From: Selenomonas sp. TAMA-11512 | Lineage (GTDB): Bacteria; Bacillota; Negativicutes; Selenomonadales; Selenomonadaceae | NCBI RefSeq assembly: GCF_037076525.1 | Contig: NZ_AP029018.1 | Span: forward strand, 372,001 to 436,000 | Reading direction: 5' to 3' | Length of the DNA stretch: 64,000 nucleotides | In this document: piece by piece, positions 25,660 to 34,283 of the stretch | How positions within the stretch are numbered: the stretch's first letter is position 1 | Layout of the letters: the number at the start of each line of letters is the position of its first letter | Notes under the pieces: model-generated | What the model was told of the DNA's origin: nothing | Seen by the model: only the letters and a program-made list of their open reading frames with translations | Database searches by the model: none | Program-made: the position numbers and the translations under genes

Positions 25660-26649
25660 ATGAAAAAGTTCATCAACCGTCCGGAATCGGTCGAGCGGGA
25701 AATGACGGAAGGGCTCGTAAAGGCGTATCCTCAAAAGCTGGAAAAGCTGCCCGAGGGCAACATTGTCGTCCGTAAGCACAGGAAGAAGGGAAAGGTCGCG
25801 CTTGTCTCGGGCGGCGGCAGCGGTCACGAGCCGGCGCACGCGGGCTACGTCGGTGAGGGCATGCTCGATGCCGCGGTCGCGGGTCCTGTCTTCACGTCGC
25901 CGACACCGGACATGATCCTGGCGGGGATAGAAGCCGTCGCGGACAGCGCGGGCGTGCTCTGCATCGTCAAGAACTACACGGGAGACGTCATGAATTTTGA
26001 AATGGCGATCGACATGGCGGCGGACGAGGATATCAAGGCGGATCACGTCGTGGTCAACGACGATGTCGCCGTGAAGGACAGCCTCTACACGACGGGACGG
26101 CGCGGCGTCGCCGGTACGGTCCTCGTGCACAAGGTGACAGGCGCCAAGGCGGAAGAGGGCGCGGAGCTGGCGGAGGTCAAGCGCGTCGCGCAGAAGGCGA
26201 TTGAGAATGTCCGCTCGATGGGCGTCGCCATCTCGCCGTGTACCGTCCCGGCTGCGGGAAAGCCGGGCTTCACACTCGCGGACGACGAGATGGAAATCGG
26301 CATCGGCATCCACGGCGAGCCGGGGACGAAGCGCGAAAAGCGCAGGAGCGCGAACGAGATCGCGCAGGAGCTTCTGGATGCGATTCTCGCCGATCTGGAC
26401 TACAAGGGCAGTGAGGCCGTTCTCCTCGTGAACGGCATGGGAGCGACGCCTCTCATGGAGCTGTACATCGTCAACAATTTTGTGCAGGACTATCTGGCGG
26501 AAAAGGGCGTCAAGGTCTACGATACGATGATCGGCAGCTACATGACCTCCATCGAGATGGCGGGCTTCTCGCTGACGCTCCTGCGTCTCGATGACGAGCT
26601 GAAGAGACTGTATGACGCGCCGGCGGATACCGCGGCCATCGAAAGGTAA
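25660..26649 (+). CDS. dhaK: dihydroxyacetone kinase, DhaK subunit
   Basis: A 329-residue substrate-binding subunit of the PTS-dependent dihydroxyacetone kinase. GGGSGHEPAHAGYVG holds substrate-binding Gly/His residues near 50-65 and GIGIHGEPGTKRE holds the His that covalently binds dihydroxyacetone as hemiaminal. The start at 25660 follows AAGGAGGGG; a longer in-frame extension to 25399 runs back through the promoter and rarD and is not coding. First gene of dhaKLM; the product dihydroxyacetone phosphate enters glycolysis. Confidence 0.96.
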   Translation: MKKFINRPESVEREMTEGLVKAYPQKLEKLPEGNIVVRKHRKKGKVALVSGGGSGHEPAHAGYVGEGMLDAAVAGPVFTSPTPDMILAGIEAVADSAGVLCIVKNYTGDVMNFEMAIDMAADEDIKADHVVVNDDVAVKDSLYTTGRRGVAGTVLVHKVTGAKAEEGAELAEVKRVAQKAIENVRSMGVAISPCTVPAAGKPGFTLADDEMEIGIGIHGEPGTKREKRRSANEIAQELLDAILADLDYKGSEAVLLVNGMGATPLMELYIVNNFVQDYLAEKGVKVYDTMIGSYMTSIEMAGFSLTLLRLDDELKRLYDAPADTAAIER

Positions 26650-26663
26650 CGGGAGAAGCTGTG

Positions 26664-27284
26664 ATGAACGCGGAGCAGAACATAGATATCATCAAGGCGA
26701 TGATCGCGAAAGTCGAAGAGACAAAGGACGAGCTGACGGAGCTCGACAACGCCATCGGCGACGGCGACCACGGCATCAACCTCGCGCGCGGATTTCAGGC
26801 GGTCGGCGAGAAGATAGACGCGCTCGCGGCGATGGATGTGGGTGCGCAGATGAAGGCGGTCGGCATGACGCTTGTCTCGACCGTCGGCGGCGCGTCAGGG
26901 CCTCTGTACGGGACGGGCTTCATGAAGCTCGGCGCGGCGCTCAAGGGGCAGACGGAGGTCTCGGACGAAGACTTCATCCGCGCCTTCGGCTCGATGATCG
27001 AGGGCATCAAGATGCGCGGCAAGTCGACCGCCGGCGAAAAGACGATGCTCGACGCCCTGTGCCCCGCCTACGACGCGCTTTCAGAGGCGCACGGCGAGGG
27101 CAGGGAGCTCAAGGAATGCCTCGCGCATGCCGTCGAGGCTGCGAAAAAAGGCGTGGAATACACAAAGACGATTCCCGCGACGAAGGGGCGCGCGAGCTAT
27201 CTCGGCGAGCGAAGCATCGGACATCAGGATCCCGGCGCGACCTCCGCGCTCTACCTGATGGAAGCCATTGCGTCGGCGCTGTAA
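26664..27284 (+). CDS. dhaL: dihydroxyacetone kinase, DhaL (ADP-binding) subunit
   Basis: A 206-residue helical-barrel subunit that carries a tightly bound ADP as phosphate relay. DNAIGDGDHGINLARGF supplies the magnesium-binding Asp residues, and GRASYLGERSIGHQDPGA is the C-terminal nucleotide-binding motif. The ATG at 26664, just after an in-frame GTG, follows GGGAGA. It lies 14 bp after dhaK. Confidence 0.96.
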   Translation: MNAEQNIDIIKAMIAKVEETKDELTELDNAIGDGDHGINLARGFQAVGEKIDALAAMDVGAQMKAVGMTLVSTVGGASGPLYGTGFMKLGAALKGQTEVSDEDFIRAFGSMIEGIKMRGKSTAGEKTMLDALCPAYDALSEAHGEGRELKECLAHAVEAAKKGVEYTKTIPATKGRASYLGERSIGHQDPGATSALYLMEAIASAL

Positions 27285-27300
27285 GGGCGGGATAAGATGT

Positions 27301-27349
27301 AGGAAGCACTGATAAAATGAAGTCTGTCAGTTTATCAGCGTTTCCGTAA
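27301..27349. repeat. dispersed inverted-repeat element inside the dha operon
   Basis: AGGAAGCACTGATAAA (27301-27316) and TTTATCAGCGTTTCC (27331-27345) are inverted around TGAAGTCTGTCAG. It occupies most of the 80-bp gap between dhaL and dhaM and would form a stem-loop in the operon mRNA. Confidence 0.8.
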
Positions 27350-27364
27350 GTGAGGTGAGTCGGA

Positions 27365-27751
27365 TTGGTAGGCATTGTAATCGTTTCGCACAGCAGGCAG
27401 GTCGCGGAAGGCGTGGTCGAGCTCATGCACATGGTCGCGCGTGATGTATGCGCGCGTGCGGCGGGCGGCCTTGCGGACGGCACGCTCGGCACGAGCTTTG
27501 ACCGCATCATGGAGGCCGTCGAAGCGGTGGACACGGGGGACGGCTGCGCGATTCTCATGGATCTCGGCAGCGCCGTCATGACGAGTGAGATGGTGGCTGA
27601 AGCCATGGAGGATCATCAGATCCGCCTCATCGACGCACCGCTTGTCGAGGGCGCCGTCCTCGCCGCGGCACAGGCTGTACAGGGCAAGACGCTTGCGGAG
27701 ATTGAGGCATCCATGGAGGAGGCGCGCAGGATGCGGAAGATTCCCGACTGA
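27365..27751 (+). CDS. dhaM: dihydroxyacetone kinase phosphotransfer subunit DhaM (EIIA-Man-like)
   Basis: A 128-residue protein consisting only of the EIIA-mannose-like domain; the phosphorylated His is in GIVIVSHSRQVAEG (His9). LMDLGSAVMTSEM and IDAPLVEGAV follow. It passes phosphate from HPr to the DhaL-bound ADP. The short single-domain form is the one usual in Firmicutes. The start codon is TTG at 27365, after GAGGTGA. Confidence 0.93.
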   Translation: MVGIVIVSHSRQVAEGVVELMHMVARDVCARAAGGLADGTLGTSFDRIMEAVEAVDTGDGCAILMDLGSAVMTSEMVAEAMEDHQIRLIDAPLVEGAVLAAAQAVQGKTLAEIEASMEEARRMRKIPD

Positions 27752-27815
27752 TGCGCGTGCACTGCCGTATACGGCGCCGCACAGAGGCATTCCCGCGGAC
27801 TCGCGTCATAATATC

Positions 27816-27843
27816 TTGCGGCGTGCGGAATCTATGCTATAAT
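27816..27843 (+). promoter_or_regulatory. promoter of the amino acid ABC operon
   Basis: TTGCGG (27816-27821), 16 bp, TATAAT (27838-27843) with TGC extended -10, about 30 bp before the start codon. Confidence 0.75.
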
Positions 27844-27878
27844 AGGTAGTTGATGAATACATATTGGGAGGCAGGATC

Positions 27879-28670
27879 ATGAAAATGAAAAAAACATTTC
27901 TTATGGGAGCGATCGCTCTGATGACGGCCGCTTCTTTTGTTGTCACGGGCTGCGGCGGATCGGCAGGCAAGGACGATGCAAAGAAGGCGTCCGAGCCGCT
28001 GAAGGTCGCTACCAACGCGGACTTTGCACCGTTCGAGTTCCAGGAGGCGGACGGCAGAGAGTACCAGGGCTTCGACATGGATCTCATCCGCGCCGTTGCA
28101 AAGGAAATGGGGCGTGAGGCGGACATCCAGAACATGAATTTTGACGCTCTGATTCCCGCGCTCGCGACGAAGAACATCGACCTGACCATCTCGGGTATGA
28201 CGATCAATGAGGAGCGCAAGAAGAATGTCCTCTTCTCCGATCCGTACTATCAGTCCGGGCTGACGATTGTCGTCAAGAAGGGAAATGAGGACATCAAGAG
28301 CTTTGCGGATCTCGCGGGCAAGAACGTCGCCGTCCAAATCGGCACGACGAGCGCGAATGAGGTCAAGAAAAATCCGGCTATTCATGTAAAGGAGTTCAAC
28401 AGCTCGGCGGACACGTTCCTGGAGCTGAAGGCCGGCGGTGTGGACGCCGTTGTCAACGATCGTCCGGTCAACGACTACTACATCCAGAAGAGCGGCGAGA
28501 CGGATGTCAAGACGCTCGATGAGATCCTGACGGCGGAGGAATACGGCATCGCTATGGCGAAGGACAACGAGGCGCTGCAGAAGGAAGTCAACGCGGCATT
28601 GAAGAAGCTCCGTGAGAACGGCGAATACGATAAGATCTACGAGAAGTGGTTCGGCAAGGCGTCGAAATAA
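27879..28670 (+). CDS. amino acid ABC transporter substrate-binding lipoprotein
   Basis: A 263-residue SBP_bac_3 lipoprotein. The signal peptide ends in the lipobox VVTGC, giving a lipidated Cys near residue 24. The mature part begins LKVATNADFAPFEFQE, and GFDMDLIRAVAKEMGR, TISGMTINEERKK, and YGIAMAKDN are typical of the polar amino acid (GlnH-like) family. The exact ligand is not predictable. The ATG at 27879 follows GGGAGG. First gene of a three-gene operon with permease and ATPase. Confidence 0.92.
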   Translation: MKMKKTFLMGAIALMTAASFVVTGCGGSAGKDDAKKASEPLKVATNADFAPFEFQEADGREYQGFDMDLIRAVAKEMGREADIQNMNFDALIPALATKNIDLTISGMTINEERKKNVLFSDPYYQSGLTIVVKKGNEDIKSFADLAGKNVAVQIGTTSANEVKKNPAIHVKEFNSSADTFLELKAGGVDAVVNDRPVNDYYIQKSGETDVKTLDEILTAEEYGIAMAKDNEALQKEVNAALKKLRENGEYDKIYEKWFGKASK

Positions 28671-28688
28671 GAAGGGATATAGGGCAGG

Positions 28689-29345
28689 ATGAATCTAAAT
28701 TTCGATCTGATAGCAGATTCGATTCCGTTGCTGCTGCTGGGCGCCGGCATTACGATTGAGATCACGGCGATTTCCGTCGCCATCGGCGTCGTTATCGGCC
28801 TTATCGTCGGCGTAGCGCGCATCTCCGAGTTTCGCCCGTTTCGGCTTTTGGCGATTTGCTATATTGATTTTCTGCGGGGCACACCGCTCCTGGTACAGAT
28901 CTTTTTGATCTACTTCGCGCTCCCCGTGCTGTCGGGGCAGCGCATCGATCCGTTCATCGCCGCCATCACGGCGTGCGGCATCAACAGCGGCGCCTACATT
29001 GCGGAGATCTTCCGATCGGGCATACAGTCGATTGACAAGGGGCAGATGGAGGCCGGCCGCTCACTGGGCATGACGTGGATGCAGACGATGCGCTACATCG
29101 TCCTGCCGCAGGCGGTGAAAAGGGTCATTCCGCAGGTGGGCAATGAGTTCATCGCACTGCTGAAGGACTCCTCTCTCGTCTCGGTCATCGGGTTTGAGGA
29201 GCTCACGCGCAGCGGTCAGCTCATCATTGCCCGCACGTACGCGTCGCTTGAAATCTGGACGTGCGTCGCGATCATCTACCTCGTCATGACGCTGTCCATC
29301 TCCCGACTTGTCGCGTACCTTGAGAGGAGGGGGAAGACGGCATGA
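28689..29345 (+). CDS. amino acid ABC transporter permease
   Basis: A 218-residue HisM/GlnP-type inner membrane permease with about five helices, starting [21 protein letters not shown]. The EAA loop ([37 protein letters not shown]) that contacts the ATPase is intact. It lies 18 bp after the binding protein and overlaps the ATPase gene by four bases. Confidence 0.95.
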   Translation: MNLNFDLIADSIPLLLLGAGITIEITAISVAIGVVIGLIVGVARISEFRPFRLLAICYIDFLRGTPLLVQIFLIYFALPVLSGQRIDPFIAAITACGINSGAYIAEIFRSGIQSIDKGQMEAGRSLGMTWMQTMRYIVLPQAVKRVIPQVGNEFIALLKDSSLVSVIGFEELTRSGQLIIARTYASLEIWTCVAIIYLVMTLSISRLVAYLERRGKTA

Positions 29346-30061
29346 TTCGCATAGAGGGTCTAAAGAAAGCCTTCGGCGCAAACGAGGTGCTGAAGGGCAT
29401 CGATCTGCAGATCAAAGAGGGCGAAGTCGTCGTCATCATCGGTCCCTCAGGCTCCGGCAAGTCGACGATTCTGCGCTGCATGAACTATCTCGAGGAGCCG
29501 ACGGCGGGCATCATTGCCGTCGACGGCATCACGCTGACGAGCGAGGCGAACATCAACAAGGTGCGCGAGGAAGTCGGCATGGTGTTCCAGCGGTTCAACC
29601 TCTTTCCGCACAAGACCGTGCTGGAAAACATCACGCTCGCGCCGCAGAAGGTCAAGGGCATGACGAAAGAGGATGCCGAGCGTGACGCGCGGAAACTGCT
29701 CGCGCGCGTCGGTCTGTCGGACAAGGAAGCCGCCTATCCGGATGAGCTTTCTGGCGGACAGCAGCAGCGTGTGGCGATTGCGCGCGCGCTTGCCATGAAG
29801 CCGAAGCTGATGCTCTTTGACGAGCCGACCTCCGCGCTCGATCCGGAAATGGTCAAGGAAGTCCTGGACGTCATGAAGAGCCTCGCAGAGGACGGCATGA
29901 CGATGGTCGTCGTCACGCACGAGATGGGGTTTGCCCGTGAGGTCGGCGACCGGCTGCTCTTCGTGGACGAGGGCAGGGTCCTGGAAGAGGGCGCGCCGGA
30001 GGAGGTATTCCTGCACCCGAAGGAGGAGCGCACGAAAGAGTTTTTATCGAAGGTGCTTTGA
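29342..30061 (+). CDS. amino acid ABC transporter ATP-binding protein
   Basis: A 239-residue ATPase. Walker [11 protein letters not shown]-loop [10 protein letters not shown], signature LSGGQQQR, Walker [13 protein letters not shown] and the H-loop VVTHEMGF are all present. The ATG overlaps the permease stop (ATGA), indicating translational coupling. It powers uptake of a polar amino acid. Confidence 0.97.
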   Translation: MIRIEGLKKAFGANEVLKGIDLQIKEGEVVVIIGPSGSGKSTILRCMNYLEEPTAGIIAVDGITLTSEANINKVREEVGMVFQRFNLFPHKTVLENITLAPQKVKGMTKEDAERDARKLLARVGLSDKEAAYPDELSGGQQQRVAIARALAMKPKLMLFDEPTSALDPEMVKEVLDVMKSLAEDGMTMVVVTHEMGFAREVGDRLLFVDEGRVLEEGAPEEVFLHPKEERTKEFLSKVL

Positions 30062-30086
30062 TATCCTTCGGTGCATCTATGAACAG

Positions 30087-30157
30087 AACAGGTCGATGTT
30101 AGGTCATCTTCGGCGGATAGCAGCCGTCGGAGGCTTGCATGTCGGCCTGTTTTTTTG
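30087..30157 (+). terminator. terminator of the ABC operon
   Basis: AACAGG (30087-30092) pairs with CCTGTT (30146-30151) at the base of a branched structure containing CGGC-rich inner helices; seven T residues end it at 30157. Confidence 0.7.
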
Positions 30158-30231
30158 TGCGTGTTGTCGAAAAACACAGGACGAAACAAGCCGATTACAG
30201 ATGAATTAAAAGAGTGTTGAAAAGAAAAAAA

Positions 30232-30261
30232 TTGACAGATTTCCTCTATAGGGGATATAAT
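30232..30261 (+). promoter_or_regulatory. promoter of the cold-shock gene
   Basis: TTGACA (30232-30237), 18 bp, TATAAT (30256-30261). The 5' leader is about 55 nt. Confidence 0.85.
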
Positions 30262-30320
30262 ATAGGTGCGTGCAAGTCTGGCGCATTGTTTTGCACATTT
30301 TAGAAGCAGGAGGAAGTATC

Positions 30321-30521
30321 ATGGTTGGTAAGGTTAAATGGTTCAGCGCCGAGAAAGGATATGGCTTCATCGAAAGAGATAACGGCGATGATGTATTCGT
30401 GCATTTCTCTGCAATTCAGGGAGATGGATTCAAGACGCTGAGCGAAGGACAGGACGTCGAATTCGAGATCGTTGAAGGCGCACGCGGCCCACAGGCAAGT
30501 AATGTTGTGAAGACCGCATAA
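30321..30521 (+). CDS. CspA-family cold-shock protein
   Basis: A 66-residue five-stranded nucleic-acid-binding protein. RNP1 is KGYGFIER and RNP2 is VFVHFSAI; length and ending ([12 protein letters not shown]) are those of Csp proteins, RNA chaperones that melt structured mRNA. AGGAGGAAG lies five to ten bases before the ATG. It is monocistronic with a strong promoter and terminator. Confidence 0.97.
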   Translation: MVGKVKWFSAEKGYGFIERDNGDDVFVHFSAIQGDGFKTLSEGQDVEFEIVEGARGPQASNVVKTA

Positions 30522-30537
30522 AGGTTTGACAGAAAAG

Positions 30538-30567
30538 GGCTCCTCGTCAGAGAAGGCCCTTTTTTGG
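30538..30567 (+). terminator. terminator of the cold-shock gene
   Basis: AAGGGC and GCCCTT bracket a hairpin followed by six T residues, starting 17 bp after the stop codon. Confidence 0.85.
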
Positions 30568-30665
30568 TGCATAAATTTTCAAAAAACTTTGAGAATTGGG
30601 CAGGGATTTTTCTATCCGTGACGAAATAACAAGGTACAGAAAGATAAAGAAAGGAGACATGCATT

Positions 30666-31211
30666 ATGGCTACATTCAACATCCGAGGGAAGAGCATCGA
30701 GATTACACCTTCTCTCAAGGAGTATGTCGAAAAGCGTGTCGGAAAGCTCACGAAGTATTTTGACAACGTAGGCGAGATATCCGTTCTGCTGACGGTATCG
30801 AAGGGGCGTCACATCGTCGAAGTCACGATGCCGATTCCGGGCGGCGTGTTTCTCCGCGGAGAAGAGGCGACGATGGACATGTACACATCGATCGATCTCG
30901 TCATAGAAAAGCTGGAGCGCCAAATCCGCAAGCAGAAAACGAGACTCGCGAAGCGTTTCCGCGAAGGCGGTTTCCGTGCGGATGCAGTGGTGACGGAGGG
31001 AAGAATTCCTGTCGTCGAGGAAGACGACGACTTCGAGATTGTTAAGACGAAGAGATTTGTCGTGAAGCCGATGGATGTGCAGGAGGCCATCATGCAGATG
31101 AATCTCTTGAATCATAATTTCTTTGTCTATCGCGACGGCGAGACAGAGGAGGTCAATGTCGTATATAAGCGTACCGACGGTAAGTACGGGCTCATCGAGT
31201 CGGGACATTAA
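30666..31211 (+). CDS. hpf: long-form ribosome hibernation promoting factor
   Basis: A 181-residue protein. Residues 1-100 form the HPF/YfiA domain (FNIRGKSIEITPSLKEYVEK start) that blocks the ribosomal A and P sites; residues about 120-181 form the dimerisation tail (VKTKRFVVKPMDVQEAI, then FFVYRDGETEEVNVVYKR) that joins two 70S into 100S particles. The long form is typical of Firmicutes. AAAGGAGA precedes the ATG. It is transcribed alone, directly after the cold-shock gene. Confidence 0.96.
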   Translation: MATFNIRGKSIEITPSLKEYVEKRVGKLTKYFDNVGEISVLLTVSKGRHIVEVTMPIPGGVFLRGEEATMDMYTSIDLVIEKLERQIRKQKTRLAKRFREGGFRADAVVTEGRIPVVEEDDDFEIVKTKRFVVKPMDVQEAIMQMNLLNHNFFVYRDGETEEVNVVYKRTDGKYGLIESGH

Positions 31212-31229
31212 ATCTTGTTTTGCATGAAA

Positions 31230-31264
31230 AGAGGAGCTGCTGCCTTGTGGCGGCGGCTCCTTTG
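31230..31264 (+). terminator. terminator of hpf
   Basis: GAGGAGCTGCTGCC pairs with GGCGGCGGCTCCTTT around TTGT; the T-tract is short. Confidence 0.7.
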
Positions 31265-31300
31265 CTGTGAAAGCGCACGCCGCGCTGTTTAAAGGGGTGC

Positions 31301-31373
31301 AAAGTGATGCATCGACAGAATGACGGTCGGCTGTGGTCTTACGCCGGAAAGAGATGTAAAGCGATGCATCGAC
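31301..31373. repeat. pair of 16-bp direct repeats
   Basis: AAAGTGATGCATCGAC (31301-31316) and AAAGCGATGCATCGAC (31358-31373), 57 bp apart, upstream of the Nudix gene; each contains the palindrome GATGCATC. Possible protein-binding sites. The 210-bp gap has nothing else I recognise. Confidence 0.5.
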
Positions 31374-31422
31374 GTATACCCATCAGCAGGGGAACGATGA
31401 CGCTGGAAGGAGATGACTTGAT

Positions 31423-31911
31423 ATGCGACCGATGAACGCCGCGCTCTCGACGCTCTGCTACGTGGAGCGTGACGGAAAATATCTGATGCTCCATCGTACG
31501 AAGAAGGAGGGCGATGTCAACGCCGGCAAGTGGATCGGCGTCGGAGGTCACTTCGAGCCGAATGAGTCGCCCGAGGAGTGCCTGCTGCGCGAGGTGCACG
31601 AGGAGACGGGTTACACGCTGACGAGCTGGCGGATGCGTGGACTGGTTACGTTTGTCATCGAGGGCGGAACGACGGAGTACATGCATCTCTTTACAGCCGA
31701 CGGCTTTACGGGGAGCTTCCATGAGACGGACGAGGGGGAGCTCGCCTGGATTTCGAAGGGGGAGCTCTTTACACTCAACCTGTGGGAGGGAGATCGCATT
31801 TTTTTACGGCTTTTGGCGGAAGGCGCACCTTTCTTTTTGCTGAAATTGTGCTATGATAGAGAAGGAACACGGATGACGGCAATGCTCAACGGACGGCAAA
31901 TGGAGGTATAG
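31423..31911 (+). CDS. Nudix hydrolase, MutT-like 8-oxo-dGTP diphosphatase
   Basis: A 162-residue enzyme with a complete Nudix box, GGHFEPNESPEECLLREV then HEETGY, near residues 41-64. The opening MNAALSTLCYVERDGKYLMLHR and the C-terminal part resemble bacterial 8-oxo-dGTP diphosphatases (MutX type) that clean the nucleotide pool; the substrate is inferred. It ends two bases before thiE, with which it is probably cotranscribed. Confidence 0.88.
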   Translation: MRPMNAALSTLCYVERDGKYLMLHRTKKEGDVNAGKWIGVGGHFEPNESPEECLLREVHEETGYTLTSWRMRGLVTFVIEGGTTEYMHLFTADGFTGSFHETDEGELAWISKGELFTLNLWEGDRIFLRLLAEGAPFFLLKLCYDREGTRMTAMLNGRQMEV

Positions 31912-31913
31912 CG

Positions 31914-32627
31914 ATGATGCGAGATCGGCGGGTGACGAGGGAGAGAGCGGACTTCTCCGCCTATCTCGTCGTGCGGCCCGAGGATATCGGTACACGCACG
32001 CTGGGTGAGCTGGTCGTGCCTGCCGTCAAAGCCGGCTTCACGACTGTCGAGGTGCGTGCCGAAGGCATGGAGGCACGCTACGTTCTCGAGATGCTCTCCA
32101 TCGTCTCGCGTGAGATTCACGCCTACGGAAAAGCGCGCGAAATCGCTCTCGTCGTCCACGACCGCATCGATGTCGCGCTCGCGGCGCAGGATTACAAGAT
32201 CAAAGTCGACGGGGTACACGTCGGGCAGGGCGACCTCCCGGCAAAGGTCTGCCGAAAGCTTCTCGGCGAGGAGGCGATCGTCGGCATCTCCGCGCCTGTG
32301 ACGGCATTGACGACGTATCTCTCGGGGGCGGATCTGCGCGGCGTGGACTATATCATCGCATCTCCGCTCCATCGGTCGGCAAAAAATCCGGATGCGCACT
32401 ATGCGACAAGCGCTCGGGCGACGAAGATCCTCAACATGTTTGATCTAAAATCGGCGACCGAGGCTGTGGACATTCCGATTCTTGTGGGCGGCGGCGTACA
32501 GCTGCGGGATATCGCGTCCCTTCGCGTCGCCGGAGCAAAGGGCATCGTCCTGGGTTCTTCGGCGCTGGAGAGTGAAGCTCTTGAAGAGAGTCTTGAGAGA
32601 TACGTGACAAGCTGGCAAAACAGTTGA
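31914..32627 (+). CDS. thiE: thiamine phosphate synthase family protein
   Basis: A 237-residue TIM-barrel protein of the ThiE/TenI family, which couples HMP-PP and thiazole phosphate. Recognisable are VVHDRIDVALA, KVDGVHVGQGDLP, DYIIASPLHRSAKNPDAH and the phosphate loop PILVGGGVQLRDI followed by GAKGIVLGSSAL. The substrate region reads SPLHRSAKNP rather than the common PTxTK motif, so TenI-like or changed specificity is possible. ATG at 31914 follows GGAGG by seven bases. No TPP riboswitch precedes it, unlike cytX. Confidence 0.8.
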   Translation: MMRDRRVTRERADFSAYLVVRPEDIGTRTLGELVVPAVKAGFTTVEVRAEGMEARYVLEMLSIVSREIHAYGKAREIALVVHDRIDVALAAQDYKIKVDGVHVGQGDLPAKVCRKLLGEEAIVGISAPVTALTTYLSGADLRGVDYIIASPLHRSAKNPDAHYATSARATKILNMFDLKSATEAVDIPILVGGGVQLRDIASLRVAGAKGIVLGSSALESEALEESLERYVTSWQNS

Positions 32628-32690
32628 CATAAAGCGGCCTCCAAGTGATATAATGACATGTGTGTAATTATATTCGGGAGGTCGATTTTC

Positions 32691-33812
32691 ATGGAAACAG
32701 CAAAGGTGTACTATACGGATTTTCGCGTTGATGTGGGTACAAGTCTGCTGACGAAGCTGAAGCGGCTGTGTGTGCGGGCGGGATTTCAGGATATCGAGCT
32801 CGACGGGCGATTTGTCGCCATCAAGATGCATTTCGGCGAGCTCGGCAATATGGCGTTTATCCGTCCGCAGTACGTGCGTGTGCTTGCGGATCTCGTCAAG
32901 GAAAAGGGCGGCATCCCCTTTCTGACCGACTGCAACACGCTCTATCCCGGCTCTCGCCGTCATGCGCCCGAGCATCTTGACTGCGCGAATCTCAACGGCT
33001 TCAACCCCACGACGACAGGCTGTCAGATCATCATCGGCGACGGGCTCAAGGGCACGGATGAAGTCGAGGTGCCAATCAAGAACGCGCGGGTCTTGAAGAC
33101 GGCGAAGATCGGCCGCGCCGTTATGGATGCGGACGTGTTCGTCAGCTTCGCGCACTTCAAGGGGCATGAGTCGACAGGCTTCGGCGGCGCGGTGAAGAAC
33201 ATCGGGATGGGCTGCGGTTCGCGCGCGGGCAAGATGGAGCAGCATTCCTCGGGCAAGGTCGCTGTGCATGAGGAACTGTGCAAGGCATGTCATCGATGTG
33301 CCAAAGAGTGCGGATCGAACGCCATTTCCTACGGCGAAGACCGCAAGGCACGCATCGATGAAGAACTCTGCAAGGGCTGCGGTCGCTGCATCGGCTCCTG
33401 TTCCTTTAACGCGCTCTACAACGAGCAGTGGGATGCGAACGACATCCTCGACCGCAAGATGGCGGAGTACGCGCAGGCGGTCGTGCAGGATCGTCCGTGC
33501 TTTCATATCAATATGGTCATGGATGTATCGCCTTGGTGCGACTGTCATGGGGAGAACGATGCCCCGGTCCTGCCGAATATCGGCATGTTCGCCTCGCTCG
33601 ATCCCATCGCGCTCGATCAGGCGTGTGTCGACGCCTGCATGAAGGCGACGCCGCTGCCCGACAGCCAGCTGACGGATCACCGTGCGAAAGCGGAGAAGCA
33701 CGGACACGTATTTGACGATCTCAATCCCGATTCGATGTGGGAAGAGACGCTTATCCACGCGGAGAAGATCGGCATGGGGACGCGGCAGTACGAGCTCATC
33801 AAGGTGAAATGA
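32691..33812 (+). CDS. DUF362 protein with a two-[4Fe-4S] ferredoxin domain
   Basis: A 373-residue soluble protein: DUF362 core, with an 8Fe-8S type ferredoxin domain near residues 190-250 (CKACHRCAKEC and CKGCGRCIGSC), followed by more DUF362 sequence. These proteins are thought to take part in electron transfer or Fe-S dependent steps; the reaction is unknown. GGGAGG precedes the ATG at 32691. A promoter TTGACA (about 32624) and TATAAT (about 32649) with a long 19-bp spacer lies over the thiE end. Confidence 0.88.
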   Translation: METAKVYYTDFRVDVGTSLLTKLKRLCVRAGFQDIELDGRFVAIKMHFGELGNMAFIRPQYVRVLADLVKEKGGIPFLTDCNTLYPGSRRHAPEHLDCANLNGFNPTTTGCQIIIGDGLKGTDEVEVPIKNARVLKTAKIGRAVMDADVFVSFAHFKGHESTGFGGAVKNIGMGCGSRAGKMEQHSSGKVAVHEELCKACHRCAKECGSNAISYGEDRKARIDEELCKGCGRCIGSCSFNALYNEQWDANDILDRKMAEYAQAVVQDRPCFHINMVMDVSPWCDCHGENDAPVLPNIGMFASLDPIALDQACVDACMKATPLPDSQLTDHRAKAEKHGHVFDDLNPDSMWEETLIHAEKIGMGTRQYELIKVK

Positions 33813-33839
33813 GCCGATGAAATAAGTCGAAAAGCCTAT

Positions 33840-33868
33840 TTGAAAAGCTCTATCATTCGTGCTATACT
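33840..33868 (+). promoter_or_regulatory. promoter of the T-box/pheA-aroF operon
   Basis: TTGAAA (33840-33845), 17 bp, TATACT (33863-33868) with TGC extended -10. Confidence 0.8.
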
Positions 33869-33874
33869 ACGTCT

Positions 33875-34167
33875 AATTTCATAAAAAAGACGATGAGCAG
33901 GAAAAGTAACGCGTCGGAAAGCCTAAAGAGAGCCGTGCCAGCTGAGAATCGGTGACCGGAAGATGCGTGAAGTTCCCCTGGGAGTTGCTCCGCTGAAGGT
34001 ATATGGTGTAGGCGGAGACGGAGCCCTTACCGTTAGAAGAGGGAGCATATCGGTGATGCCCCGCGTGTCACCCGCATGCGCAGAGAGCTTCTCCCCCGCG
34101 GAGAAGAAGTAAGGTGGTACCGCGAGATGATTCCCGTCCTTTACATATTGTAAAGAACGGGTTTTTG
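33875..34167 (+). ncRNA. T-box leader, probably phenylalanine-specific
   Basis: The T-box sequence AAGGTGGTACCGCGAGA is at 34111-34127. In Stem I, ACGCGTC pairs with GATGCGT and the loop-E halves AGTA and GAA flank the specifier loop, where GAAG-TTC-CCC gives TTC (Phe). TGG (Trp) also occurs a few bases later, so the specifier is probable and not certain. Uncharged tRNA binding would form the antiterminator and switch off the terminator that follows, allowing pheA and aroF expression. Confidence 0.9.
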
Positions 34168-34168
34168 T
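34133..34168 (+). terminator. T-box regulated terminator
   Basis: CCCGTCCTTTAC (34133-34144) pairs with GTAAAGAACGGG (one mismatch), followed by TTTTTG. It overlaps the antiterminator region of the T-box leader. Confidence 0.88.
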
Positions 34169-34283
34169 ATGTGACGGAGAGTCATAAACGCCCGGGACGG
34201 GCGTCCTTGACGGCGATTCGCGCAAGAGACGCGGGGCGCAAAAATGTGTGTGATTCTCAAGGTGAGTAAATGAGGTGTGAAAC

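Noticed and set aside
32445-33758. 437-codon minus-strand frame
   Set aside because: Antisense to the DUF362 ferredoxin gene, whose Cys motifs are clear on the plus strand.
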